Source: Methanomassiliicoccaceae archaeon UBA370
Lineage (GTDB): Archaea; Thermoplasmatota; Thermoplasmata; Methanomassiliicoccales; Methanomethylophilaceae
Length of the DNA stretch: 64,000 nt
Direction: 5' to 3'
NCBI GenBank assembly: GCA_002505345.1
Contig: DAUY01000011.1
Location: 106,015-170,014 of the forward strand
This document shows, in pieces, positions 32,855-41,165 of this stretch; the stretch's first letter is position 1, and every line of letters starts with the position of its first letter. The position numbers and the translations under genes were made by a program. Under the pieces are notes generated by a model. It searched no databases and had not been told where the DNA came from. It was given only the letters and a program-made list of their open reading frames with translations.

Positions 32855-34144
32855 TCAAAGTACCTTCCAGGACCCGGAACGGCGGCTTCCGGTTCTGACC
32901 AGGGAACCGTCAGACTTGAGGTCCGAGATATGGCGTTCGACCTGACGCCTGCTCAGGCCCATCATTTCAGACAACTGTCCTACGGTGACGTTGCGGTCGC
33001 GGGATATGGCTTCCAGTATCCTTTCGGCCACGGGGCCCCTCTCCGCTCTGGGAGCACCCCGTCCGAAGACAGAGACCTTTACGGTACCGTACCTATGGTC
33101 CTCTTCGATGACGGCTTCGTATCCCGCCGCATCTATCTCCGATAATGCCCTGCCGAGGCCACGGCACGGAGATACCAGGCCCAGCAGCTTCGCGACTGCG
33201 GGGTTCCTGCGGTCCTTGGCACCTTTTAAAGACTGCTCCTGCCCGGCGCGGAAGATTCCTGAGTTGCAAATCGTAAGCTTGCTTTCGGTAAGTTCCACGG
33301 ACACCCCGTCACCGAAATTTAAATCAGAATGTGCCAGCGCATTAATTATCAACTCTTTGACAGGTCCCGATATCTCCGGAAGATGAATATCTATCGTATC
33401 TGAGACCTCCAGATAGTAATCTGCAATATTCCCCGTCCACCTTCCATCCTCGGAGTCTAAATATTTTTCATCATCCCTGTACCGAAGTCGATAGCCGGGA
33501 AATGCCGATGATGCTGTGTAATAATCAGAAAAGAGGATCACCCCTGCGTTCGTAGGTCTTAACCACCCATTCGAATCTGCCGCAGACGAAGTAAGCGATA
33601 GAAACTCGTCGTCGCTGCGTCCCTCCCATATGTGGCCCTTGCTTTTCACCGACTTCCTGAAGGCCTTGACCGAGTCTGTTCTGATGATGGAAATGTCCAA
33701 GCACGTAGGCTCCGTGTCGGAGCCTGGGTCGATACTGTCCCTGATCATCGATCTGATGCTTTCGGGGCAGCATCTTACGGTTTTACCCTCTGACCTTACG
33801 AACGTGCCTGTTTCGCACGAATCGCCGATGAACACCGGCCGGACACGTCTTTCGGCAGACGGGACTTTCACAAGAAAACCATCAGGGGTTTTTACGATAT
33901 CGGACCCCATCAGGATATTGGAGCTTACAACAGAACGGTCGAAAAGACCCTTTCTTATCTCGGCCATAGCCTCGTCTGAATCGGAATCGAAGCCCCCCTT
34001 GTTGATGACCCTTATAGATCCGCCGCCAGAATTCGCAAAGGCTGAATAATTTTCCCAGAATTTCAGGGGAAGGCAGTCCTGCAGGGGCATATTCTCTGTT
34101 CCCATCCCCTCCGGCCGGCTGGCCTTACCTTCCGCGTAGCGCAT
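32855..34144 (-). CDS. AlbA_2/Schlafen-type regulator with C-terminal winged helix
   Basis: This is a 429-residue protein. The N-terminal half shows the AlbA_2 (Schlafen-like) pattern: KFWENYSAFANSGGGSIRVI, then a RecG-like ATP-binding-type region near VKELIINALAHSDL. The C-terminal 60 residues are a winged helix (VTVGQLSEMMGLSRRQVERHISDLKSDG). Proteins of this plan are DNA-binding regulators. The upstream region holds a repeated ATTAATGACAT motif, a likely self-operator. It converges on the ArsD-like gene with no gap. Confidence 0.75.
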   Translation of the reverse strand: MRYAEGKASRPEGMGTENMPLQDCLPLKFWENYSAFANSGGGSIRVINKGGFDSDSDEAMAEIRKGLFDRSVVSSNILMGSDIVKTPDGFLVKVPSAERRVRPVFIGDSCETGTFVRSEGKTVRCCPESIRSMIRDSIDPGSDTEPTCLDISIIRTDSVKAFRKSVKSKGHIWEGRSDDEFLSLTSSAADSNGWLRPTNAGVILFSDYYTASSAFPGYRLRYRDDEKYLDSEDGRWTGNIADYYLEVSDTIDIHLPEISGPVKELIINALAHSDLNFGDGVSVELTESKLTICNSGIFRAGQEQSLKGAKDRRNPAVAKLLGLVSPCRGLGRALSEIDAAGYEAVIEEDHRYGTVKVSVFGRGAPRAERGPVAERILEAISRDRNVTVGQLSEMMGLSRRQVERHISDLKSDGSLVRTGSRRSGSWKVL

Positions 34145-34386
34145 TTACGCATCCCAGAATAACAATCTCAATTCTATGATATAAAGATACCGATTATAGT
34201 GTCATTTTAATAACATAATACTAAAATATTAATGACATATTTAAGACATTATTAATGACATTTTTAAATTTATTAATGTCATTTATGTGAATTATGACAT
34301 ATTATTTCCAAATGATATCCGATTTCTGCAATATTGCCATTGGGTAATTTGAAAAGAATCAAGTATAGCACCGTTATTGACGTGCC
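34145..34386. promoter_or_regulatory. AT-rich divergent region with repeated operator-like motifs
   Basis: ATTAATGACAT occurs at 34228-34238 and 34251-34261, the variant ATTAATGTCAT at 34272-34282 and ATTATGACAT at 34291-34300, at spacings of about 23, 21 and 19 bp, close to two helical turns. An inverted GTCATTTTAAT lies at 34201. A minus-strand TATA-like box (34179-34185) would start the regulator mRNA about 12 bp before its ATG. The sites are upstream of both the regulator and the aminopeptidase gene. Confidence 0.6.
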
Positions 34387-35799
34387 ATGGATGAAGAAAA
34401 AACCAAAGGTCAACAACTCGCTGAAGAACTGTTGATGAAGCCCAAGGGACTTGGGGAGATCGACAACTCCATTCTGGGAGAATCAACAGATTTTTGCGAG
34501 GGATACAAGAAGTTCCTTTGCAACAAGACCGAACGCGAGGTCGTCGACTATACCGTACCTATCCTCGAGTCCAAGGGATACACCGAGTATGTGAGAGGCA
34601 AGAAGTACTCTCCCGGTGACAAGTTCTATATGAACAACCGTGGAAAAGGCCTCCTCATTGTGACCATGGGCTCAAGGCCCGTTTCCGAGGGAATGCGCAT
34701 CGGAGTGAGTCATATAGACAGCCCCAGGCTCGATTTCAAACCTAACCCGCTGTTCGAGAGCACAGGTATGGCCTATTTCAAAACCCACTACTATGGCGGA
34801 ATCAAGAAGTACCAGTGGTTCGCGATCCCGCTTTCTTTGCATGGCGTCGTCTGCAAAAACAACGGCGAAACCGTGAAGATATGCATAGGCGAGGAAGAAG
34901 GCGAGCCTCAATTCTGCGTCACGGACCTGCTTCCTCACCTTGCCAAGAATCAGATGAAACAGCCGGTCGCCGAGGCTTTCAACCCCGAGAACCTGAACAT
35001 ACTGATCGGTTCATGGCCCTACAACGATGAAAAGGTCTCCGACAAGGTAAAGCTCAACATGATGAGCATCCTGTCTGAGAAGTACGGTATTTCAGAGAAG
35101 GACTTCCTTTCCGCCGAACTATGCGCCGTTCCCGCCGCCAGGCCAATCGACCTCGGCCTAGACAGATCTATGGTGGGAGGTTACGGCCAGGACGACAGCG
35201 TCTGCGCCTACGCCAACCTGATGGCCGAACTGGATGCGAAAGATCCGGAGTTCACGACCCTGACAGTGTTCGCCGACAAGGAAGAAACAGGGTCCGATGG
35301 AAACACTGGGATGCGCTCGTTCTTCTTCCGGGACTTCATGGAGGACATCGCCGACACCTACGGCCTGAAGGTCCGTCACATACTCCAGAGGTCCATGTGC
35401 CTCTCGTGCGACGTGAACGCCGCGATTGACCCGGCATTCATGGAGGTATACGAACCGACCAACTGCTCATATCTGGGCCGCGGCCCGGTGGTCTCCAAGT
35501 ACACTGGATCCGGAGGTAAATATTCTACAAACGACGCATCCGCTGAGACCATGAGCTTCCTTCGCAGCATCCTCGACGTGGCGGGAATACCCTGGCAGGT
35601 CGGGGAGCTGGGTAAGATCGAGGCGGGTGGCGGCGGAACCATCGCCTCGGAGATCTCGCTGCACAACCTGGACACGGTGGACATGGGGGTTCCGGTCCTT
35701 TCCATGCACGCGCCTTTCGAAGTTGTATCCAAGGCGGACGTTCTGATGCTTTACAAAGCCATCAAAGCGTTCTACGAGTGCCCGAAAAAGAAACCATGA
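34387..35799 (+). CDS. M18-family zinc aminopeptidase
   Basis: This 470-residue protein matches the M18 (aspartyl aminopeptidase/aminopeptidase I) family. GVSHIDSPRLDFKPNPL carries the first metal His, FADKEETGSDGNTG the catalytic Glu and a metal Glu, and LSMHAPFEVVSKAD the C-terminal His. The length is that of the family. These enzymes form large cytosolic dodecamers that trim N-terminal acidic or neutral residues from peptides. Confidence 0.88.
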   Translation: MDEEKTKGQQLAEELLMKPKGLGEIDNSILGESTDFCEGYKKFLCNKTEREVVDYTVPILESKGYTEYVRGKKYSPGDKFYMNNRGKGLLIVTMGSRPVSEGMRIGVSHIDSPRLDFKPNPLFESTGMAYFKTHYYGGIKKYQWFAIPLSLHGVVCKNNGETVKICIGEEEGEPQFCVTDLLPHLAKNQMKQPVAEAFNPENLNILIGSWPYNDEKVSDKVKLNMMSILSEKYGISEKDFLSAELCAVPAARPIDLGLDRSMVGGYGQDDSVCAYANLMAELDAKDPEFTTLTVFADKEETGSDGNTGMRSFFFRDFMEDIADTYGLKVRHILQRSMCLSCDVNAAIDPAFMEVYEPTNCSYLGRGPVVSKYTGSGGKYSTNDASAETMSFLRSILDVAGIPWQVGELGKIEAGGGGTIASEISLHNLDTVDMGVPVLSMHAPFEVVSKADVLMLYKAIKAFYECPKKKP

Positions 35800-35804
35800 A
35801 ACAC

Positions 35805-35829
35805 TTTTCCGGCCTTGAAGGCCGGAAAA
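35805..35829. terminator. Bidirectional hairpin terminator
   Basis: TTTTCCGGCCTT-G-AAGGCCGGAAAA is a perfect 12+1+12 inverted repeat between the ends of the convergent aminopeptidase and methyltransferase genes. The T/A-flanked stem can terminate in either direction. Confidence 0.7.
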
Positions 35830-35835
35830 CAAACA

Positions 35836-36582
35836 TCATTCTTCTTTTGAAGCAACGTAGATGTTCACTGCGCCTAAAGACTTGACATAGCACCTGGCAT
35901 CTCTGAACCCGGCCTCCCTGAATATTTCGACCATCGCCTCCCCATAGGGGAAACCTTCTATCGAAGAAGTGAGCCAGTCGTAGGCCGGTTGCCTTCCGTC
36001 AATGGCCATTCCCTTGTCGTACTTGCGGCCGTAGTGAGGTATCACATGATTCATGTAGAAGTTGTAAAAAGGCTTGACGAGCCTGTTGCTGGGCCTAGCC
36101 AGCTCTGCGACGACGCACCTGCCGCCGACCTTCAGCATCCTGTGCATCTCTCCCACGGCCTTCGGTATATCGGTAACGTTCCTAAGCATATATCCGGATG
36201 TGACCGCGTCGAACATGCCGTCTGGCATATTGATGTCCAATGCGTCCCCGACTACGAACTCGACATTATCGATCCCGAGGTCCGTCATCTTCTTTTTCGC
36301 AAGTTCCAGCATCGCAGGGGTTATGTCCAATCCTACGACATTACCGCCGACCGCCTTGCCCGCGACAAGGAAAGCTATCTCTCCGGTCCCCGTGCCCACA
36401 TCCAAGCATCTTTTACCCTGAAGATTGCCAAGCTTCTTCATCATGAACTTGTGCCAGCGCTTGATCATTCCCATGGACATTATGCTGTTCATCTCGTCGT
36501 AGTAGGATGCTATCTCGGTAAAAACGTCCTTGACGTAAACTTCCTTGCCGTCGAATTGGTTGCCAAGCTTTTCGTCGTCCAT
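35836..36582 (-). CDS. UbiE/MenG-type prenyl-quinone-like methyltransferase
   Basis: This 248-residue SAM methyltransferase starts at the ATG at 36582, which overlaps the stop of the prenyltransferase gene by one base. UbiE-family marks are clear: VKDVFTEIASYYDEMNSIMSMG at the N-terminus (shortened here), motif I DVGTGTGEIAF, FDAVTSGYMLRNVTD and a basic KVGGRCVVAELARPSN. UbiE methylates prenylated quinone rings. Coupling to the UbiA/MenA-type gene suggests one pathway making a membrane electron carrier. Confidence 0.85.
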   Translation of the reverse strand: MDDEKLGNQFDGKEVYVKDVFTEIASYYDEMNSIMSMGMIKRWHKFMMKKLGNLQGKRCLDVGTGTGEIAFLVAGKAVGGNVVGLDITPAMLELAKKKMTDLGIDNVEFVVGDALDINMPDGMFDAVTSGYMLRNVTDIPKAVGEMHRMLKVGGRCVVAELARPSNRLVKPFYNFYMNHVIPHYGRKYDKGMAIDGRQPAYDWLTSSIEGFPYGEAMVEIFREAGFRDARCYVKSLGAVNIYVASKEE

Positions 36583-37499
36583 CAAATCAGCACCGGAACA
36601 ACCGACACACCTATTAAATAACCTATCGCGAGCAAAGCGCCGAAGTGCCAATTGTGGTTGAATGCCTCGGGTACGAGCATGAAGCTGGACTTTTTGTCCT
36701 CGGGAGCCTTCATAGAGTTGATGCGAAGGTTGCGATAATCGATGAGGGCGACGAAAGCCAGAGCACAGGCCCATGGGACCGCCCCGATCAAGATCGCTAC
36801 AGCCAGTACCGGGTAGCACATGGCGTTCACCGTGCGATAGAATCTGAGCGCCCCCTGGTAGCTCATGCGCCCGGAAAGCGTCCCTACGCGGGCCTCTTTG
36901 TCACTGTAGTAGTCCCTTGTCTCGTTTCCGCTCAGGACTCCCATGATTGTAAAGGCGTTAGGGAGACCAAGGATGATTGCTTCCAATGAAACCGCGCCGG
37001 CCATCGTATAATAGGTCCCTGCAGGCATCAGTACGCCCATCAGGAAGAAAGTGCTCACCTGGCCCATCGCCTTGTATTTGTATGCGACTCCGAGCGTGTA
37101 CGACCCTGCACCCAGTATTCCCAGGATCCCGAATGCAAGTATCCCCCATCCTATGTACCATATGAAGACTGTTCCGATCAGGGCGGTTATGGCAAGGCAG
37201 GCAAGTCCTGCGCCAAGGATCTGTTTCGGCTTCATTTTTCCTGAAACCAGCTCAGGTGAACGGGAATGGTTCTCTTCCGTGTCCGTGCCTTTGACGAAGT
37301 CCCCGTAAGTGTTGAGCAAGTTGGCCGCAGACTGCAGCAGTATCCCGCCGGCCAGGACCAATATGAAAATCCACCAGTTGAAGAACCCGTCGTTGAATGC
37401 CACAACGCCTCCGAGCACCACCGGTACGACCGCTCCGTGAAGGGTCCAGGGCCTGAACGCGTTATACCACCCTGCTTTCACGGGTGCAACCTTTGCCAT
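36582..37499 (-). CDS. MenA/UbiA-family prenyltransferase
   Basis: This is a 305-residue membrane protein with about nine helices. The ATG at 37499 is preferred to a TTG at 37517. The first Asp-rich motif is NLLNTYGDFVKGTDTEE, and the second region is GNETRDYYSDKEARVGTL. The pattern is closest to MenA (1,4-dihydroxy-2-naphthoate prenyltransferase), but other UbiA-family aromatic substrates are possible. With the coupled UbiE-type gene it would make a prenylated redox lipid. Confidence 0.85.
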   Translation of the reverse strand: MAKVAPVKAGWYNAFRPWTLHGAVVPVVLGGVVAFNDGFFNWWIFILVLAGGILLQSAANLLNTYGDFVKGTDTEENHSRSPELVSGKMKPKQILGAGLACLAITALIGTVFIWYIGWGILAFGILGILGAGSYTLGVAYKYKAMGQVSTFFLMGVLMPAGTYYTMAGAVSLEAIILGLPNAFTIMGVLSGNETRDYYSDKEARVGTLSGRMSYQGALRFYRTVNAMCYPVLAVAILIGAVPWACALAFVALIDYRNLRINSMKAPEDKKSSFMLVPEAFNHNWHFGALLAIGYLIGVSVVPVLI

Positions 37500-37520
37500 G
37501 TTTCGATGCGTACGCAATCC

Positions 37521-37528
37521 TTTTACAT
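37521..37528 (+). promoter_or_regulatory. TATA box of the BASS transporter gene
   Basis: TTTTACAT lies about 26 bp before the ATG at 37550, predicting a leaderless transcript. It is also just upstream of the divergent prenyltransferase start. Confidence 0.45.
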
Positions 37529-37549
37529 AACCTTAACCTGACGGACTGC

Positions 37550-38518
37550 ATGAGGGCAAAAGAGGTTCTCGCTAGCAGCGCGATAGTGATGTCCGTCGCT
37601 CTGATATTTTCATTGTTGCTTAATGTATCCGGCTATTTTCCGGGAGATGTGCTTGTCCCGAAGGTCAGGAGCGACATAACGGTCTTAGTGCTTGCGGTTA
37701 TGATGACCATTTCGCTCTCGCGCATACCCTACAAGAATCTAGACCCGGTGAAGAACCGCCGCTCCGTGACCCGCGCTATGCTGCTGGGCCTTGTGGTTGC
37801 GGCCGTCATCCCCCTTGCCGGCTATCTCCTGATGAAAGAAACCTCTTGGGGAGGGTACTCGGCAGGCCTGGTTTTCGTCGCCGCTGCTCCCTTCGCCGCT
37901 TCTGTCGCCCCTCTTTCCTACATCCTCAGAGGGGACATGGAACATGCCGCAAGGGGAACGATTCTCGTGTATATCGCATCCCTCCTCTGGATACCTTTCA
38001 TTATCTACGTCACGTTGGGCAAGACGGTGGACATGACCGATGTGATCATCACCGTGGTGGAGATCATCGGTGTGCCACTGGTACTTTCCAGGTTGCTTAC
38101 CAAGGTGAAGATCGAAAGGGCCACCATGTCCATCATGATGAACCTCTTCATCTCGTTCCTGGTCATACTTTCGGTCAGTTCCACGAACTTCCCCAGAGAA
38201 CTTACGCCTCTCCTCCTCTTCGTGCTGATCGCAGGCCTTAGAACTTTCGCCCTCGGATCCGGAGTCGAGTACGCCGAGAAGAGAATGGGGATCGACTGGC
38301 ACCAGCGTGTTACCGATGTCCTGATGGTATCTTACAGGAACAAGGGGATTGCCATAGCGATGTGCGCCGCGACGATGGGGCCCGCTGTAGGAATAGCGAT
38401 GGTCGCAATAGCCACCTCGATCGTGGTTGAGATCTGCTGGGTCATATTCATGGATTCCGCGCTGTTCTCTAAAAGGAGGATGCAAAGGGAGATCGGCTCA
38501 GAAATCGGTGATACGTGA
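37550..38518 (+). CDS. Sodium-dependent transporter of the bile acid symporter (BASS) family
   Basis: This 322-residue protein from the ATG at 37550 has nine or ten hydrophobic helices. A conserved-looking segment is AAAPFAASVAPLSYILRGD, and the helix with YRNKGIAIAMCAA recalls the crossover regions where BASS members bind Na+. Substrates in the family include bile acids, pyruvate, pantothenate and sulfonates; none can be assigned. It is divergent from the MenA-type gene and overlaps the convergent DUF1848 gene by 21 bp. Confidence 0.75.
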   Translation: MRAKEVLASSAIVMSVALIFSLLLNVSGYFPGDVLVPKVRSDITVLVLAVMMTISLSRIPYKNLDPVKNRRSVTRAMLLGLVVAAVIPLAGYLLMKETSWGGYSAGLVFVAAAPFAASVAPLSYILRGDMEHAARGTILVYIASLLWIPFIIYVTLGKTVDMTDVIITVVEIIGVPLVLSRLLTKVKIERATMSIMMNLFISFLVILSVSSTNFPRELTPLLLFVLIAGLRTFALGSGVEYAEKRMGIDWHQRVTDVLMVSYRNKGIAIAMCAATMGPAVGIAMVAIATSIVVEICWVIFMDSALFSKRRMQREIGSEIGDT

Positions 38519-39418
38519 GCGCCTTTCCGTGATTTCGGTCACGGTGTCCGTATCTCTGACTTTTCCGTAGAGCATCTCCGAAGCGGGGTCGTATATCTTA
38601 GATGCCCGCCGGTCTTCCGTGGCCCGGTTGGCATAGCAGTAGACGCAGTTGTGCATGCATGTGTCATAAGCGCCTATGTCGATGTTCCTCACGCATCTGC
38701 AACCGTCCCTTATATTCCCGGGCATATCTTCGAAGGGGATCCCCAGGGATACCATGGTCTCCCGATCGATACATCCCCTGTTATCAACCCCGTACTCGGG
38801 ATATCCCCGGGGAGAGCAGCAGACGCTCGCATGGATCCCGTGCTCTCTCGATATGGCACCTGCCATCCTCATGAAGTCCTCTCTCTGGAGAGGGGAGGAC
38901 GATGACAGAGGCCTGGCACTTTTCAGTTCCTCGAACTTGGGATACATGTCCAAAAAACTGAAGATGCATCTCTCGGTATGACCCGATAGCTCCGAACAGA
39001 GAAGCCGGAACTTTCTTTCGTGATATCTCATATTATGCCTTTCGTCGATTATCACGGGGTCATAGCGCCACATGGTGCGTTCGATCCCTATTTTCTCCGA
39101 AATCTCTCTGAACGCGTCTGCAACGGACCCCTTGTTGGGAACCCCGGGCTCAAGGTCCCTGCCATACGGAGTTATCGTCACCTGGAATATCATTTCGTAA
39201 CCCATTCCGATGATTTCATCAAGGTACGGCAATATCGGCCTGGGATCCTTCGAGATGAAATAAAGGCATCCTGCGCTCCTGCGGTCCAGGTCGACCCTGT
39301 AGACGACCTCGTCGCATACGGGGTTACGGACCATGGCGTAACCTGCCCTCAACCTGTTAATAAGCCATTCCGAGTGAAAAGCAGGTATATCTGTACGTCT
39401 GCTGGCGCAGATTATCAC
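38498..39418 (-). CDS. DUF1848 protein with C-terminal CxxxCxxC motif
   Basis: This 306-residue protein starts at GTG 39418. The opening SRRTDIPAFHSEWLINRLR and VRNP segments are diagnostic of DUF1848. Near the C-terminus lie CRCVRNIDIG and CMHNCVYCYAN, the latter a Cys-x3-Cys-x2-Cys as in radical SAM enzymes but at the wrong end of the chain. Function is not known. The divergent neighbours repair alkylated DNA (ogt, alkD), which invites a link to base-damage repair. Confidence 0.8.
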   Translation of the reverse strand: MIICASRRTDIPAFHSEWLINRLRAGYAMVRNPVCDEVVYRVDLDRRSAGCLYFISKDPRPILPYLDEIIGMGYEMIFQVTITPYGRDLEPGVPNKGSVADAFREISEKIGIERTMWRYDPVIIDERHNMRYHERKFRLLCSELSGHTERCIFSFLDMYPKFEELKSARPLSSSSPLQREDFMRMAGAISREHGIHASVCCSPRGYPEYGVDNRGCIDRETMVSLGIPFEDMPGNIRDGCRCVRNIDIGAYDTCMHNCVYCYANRATEDRRASKIYDPASEMLYGKVRDTDTVTEITERRSRITDF

Positions 39419-39465
39419 AAAATCCTATATGTGATGTGCAAGATAAACATTCAGGAGGATACCGA

Positions 39466-39942
39466 TTGACAACAGACAGGTACACTTTCACTTATGTGAC
39501 GCTTTTCGGAAAGTTCAGCATAAGCGAAGACGGCGAGGGCAATATCTGCGGGCTATACCTGCCTTGCAACAACCTTCCCTGCGCCATAGACCGGGAGACT
39601 GACGCGATAGCGGAGGCGGCATCTCAACTCAAAGAATATCTTTCGGGAAGCAGAAGGGCCTTCGACGTTCCCCTTTCCTATGATGGATCTGATTTTCAGA
39701 AAGCGGTATGGAAAAGAATATTGGAGATACCCTACGGTAAGACGGTCACCTACAGCGAGATCGCCTCAGACATCGGAAGCCCTGGGGCATCGAGAGCGGT
39801 GGGAACGGCCTGCGGTAAGAATGCGATACCCGTCTTCATACCCTGCCACCGGGTCGTGCCATCTTCCGGTGGCATCGGGTCGTATGCCGGAGGGAAGATG
39901 ATGAAGAACAAGCTTCTGAAGTTGGAGGCAGAATTCCTTTGA
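39466..39942 (+). CDS. ogt: Methylated-DNA-protein cysteine methyltransferase
   Basis: This 158-residue protein removes alkyl groups from O6 of guanine. The TTG start at 39466 follows AGGAGGAT at proper spacing. The active site PCHRVV (FIPCHRVVPSSGGIGSYAGG) and the helix-turn-helix IPYGKTVTYSEIASDIGSP are intact. It overlaps alkD by 4 bp, making a two-gene alkylation repair unit. Confidence 0.92.
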   Translation: MTTDRYTFTYVTLFGKFSISEDGEGNICGLYLPCNNLPCAIDRETDAIAEAASQLKEYLSGSRRAFDVPLSYDGSDFQKAVWKRILEIPYGKTVTYSEIASDIGSPGASRAVGTACGKNAIPVFIPCHRVVPSSGGIGSYAGGKMMKNKLLKLEAEFL

Positions 39943-40613
39943 CCCGTATCCTCGGGATGCTTCATGATCAGAGCGACGGAAAATACAGGGAATTCAACAG
40001 CACCATAATCAAAAGCGGAAAGCCGATCGTGGGCGTGAGGATGCCCGACCTGAGAAGGATATCATCCGAATTGATGAAAGGAGACTGGCGTTCATATCTT
40101 TCCGAAGAGGCCTCGGTATTGGAGGAGGACATCGTCGCCGCACTGATAATATCCAATGCCGAAATGCCCCAGAAAGAAAGGCTGGCACTTACAAAAGAAT
40201 TTGTTCCTTCCATAGATAACTGGGCTGTCTGCGACATGCTTTGCGGAGATTGGAAATTCTCTCCTGAAATCCGGAGTGAACTCTGGGATTTCTGCGGGGA
40301 GATGATATCTTCCGGCGAAGAATTCAAGATGCGATTCGGTGCCGTCATGATGCTGGCCAAATTCCTGGACGACGACCACATAGACGGCGTCCTCAGAAGA
40401 TTGTCGGCTTTCAGCAACGATGGATATTATTACAAAATGGGGGCGGCCTGGGCGCTGTCCTACTGCTACCTGGAATATCAGGAAAAGACCGAGGAGCTTC
40501 TCGGCTCGGGCAGGCTCGACAAAGAGGTCCAGAACCTTACGGTACGCAAAGTGAGGGAGTCTCGACGTGCGGACGGTGCGATGCGCGAAAGAGTGAGGGT
40601 ATTCAGGCGCTAA
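39939..40613 (+). CDS. AlkD-type DNA alkylation repair glycosylase
   Basis: This 224-residue protein starts at TTG 39939 inside the ogt stop. It is an all-helical HEAT-like protein of the AlkD family. GVRMPDLRRI, DNWAVCDMLCGDWKF and YYKMGAAWALSYCYLEY are the recognisable blocks that line the DNA groove and carry catalytic Asp and Trp residues. AlkD enzymes excise N3- and N7-alkylpurines. Expressed with ogt. Confidence 0.85.
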   Translation: MTRILGMLHDQSDGKYREFNSTIIKSGKPIVGVRMPDLRRISSELMKGDWRSYLSEEASVLEEDIVAALIISNAEMPQKERLALTKEFVPSIDNWAVCDMLCGDWKFSPEIRSELWDFCGEMISSGEEFKMRFGAVMMLAKFLDDDHIDGVLRRLSAFSNDGYYYKMGAAWALSYCYLEYQEKTEELLGSGRLDKEVQNLTVRKVRESRRADGAMRERVRVFRR

Positions 40614-41160
40614 GCTCTGAAACCTTCTGCCTTATCTTCTCCGCGTTCTCCTTCCCGATCCTTGCGCCTTTCCTCTCTAGGAACGTCCAGTTCCTCTCCC
40701 TGCATATGGGTTCGAACTCCTTCGATGTCACGGCGACGACCTTGCCGTCGTGTAGGGCGTTGTTGTTCAGAAGTATCCTGAACATCTCCTTCGGTACGCA
40801 GACGACCACCATGTCGAATCCTCTGGAGACATATTCGAGGACGCCCGCATAGTCTTTTCTCGCCTGAGCGGCCTCGTACTGCTCCTTGTTGGACATTGCA
40901 TACGTGTAGCAGGAAATGGCATATGTGCTTGGAACGAGCCCGAACAAAGTGGATATTATACCGAAAGATATGTTGCATTTCCCATTCCCTTCTTTGCCGA
41001 ACTCGGCTTCCAGGCTCTTGTAGAAATCTCTTACCTCGGTTACACGGCCCCCGAATATGTCCCCGGCCGCCTCCAGCTTCTTTGAGAGGAACACTTCGGA
41101 GTCGTTGGTCACAATCATAACGTTCTTCTTGCCCATCTTGGGCGCGCATATGGGTTCCAT
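40603..41160 (-). CDS. Conserved-looking hypothetical protein downstream of hypD
   Basis: This is a 185-residue protein from the ATG at 41160, only 5 bp after the hypD stop, so it is the third gene of a hypA-hypD operon. It shows alternating strands and helices: NVMIVTNDSEVFLSKKLE at the N-terminus, a central ISFGIISTLFGLVPSTYAIS with a Tyr following, and VVVCVPKEMFRILL later. The central part vaguely resembles DUF6884-type proteins. No catalytic motif is certain. Operon position suggests a nickel- or hydrogenase-linked role, unproven. Confidence 0.6.
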   Translation of the reverse strand: MEPICAPKMGKKNVMIVTNDSEVFLSKKLEAAGDIFGGRVTEVRDFYKSLEAEFGKEGNGKCNISFGIISTLFGLVPSTYAISCYTYAMSNKEQYEAAQARKDYAGVLEYVSRGFDMVVVCVPKEMFRILLNNNALHDGKVVAVTSKEFEPICRERNWTFLERKGARIGKENAEKIRQKVSELSA

Positions 41161-41165
41161 GATCT

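Noticed and set aside
34201..34300. CRISPR array
   Set aside because: Repeats are about 11 bp with roughly 10 bp between them and imperfect; there are no cas genes. An operator array fits better.
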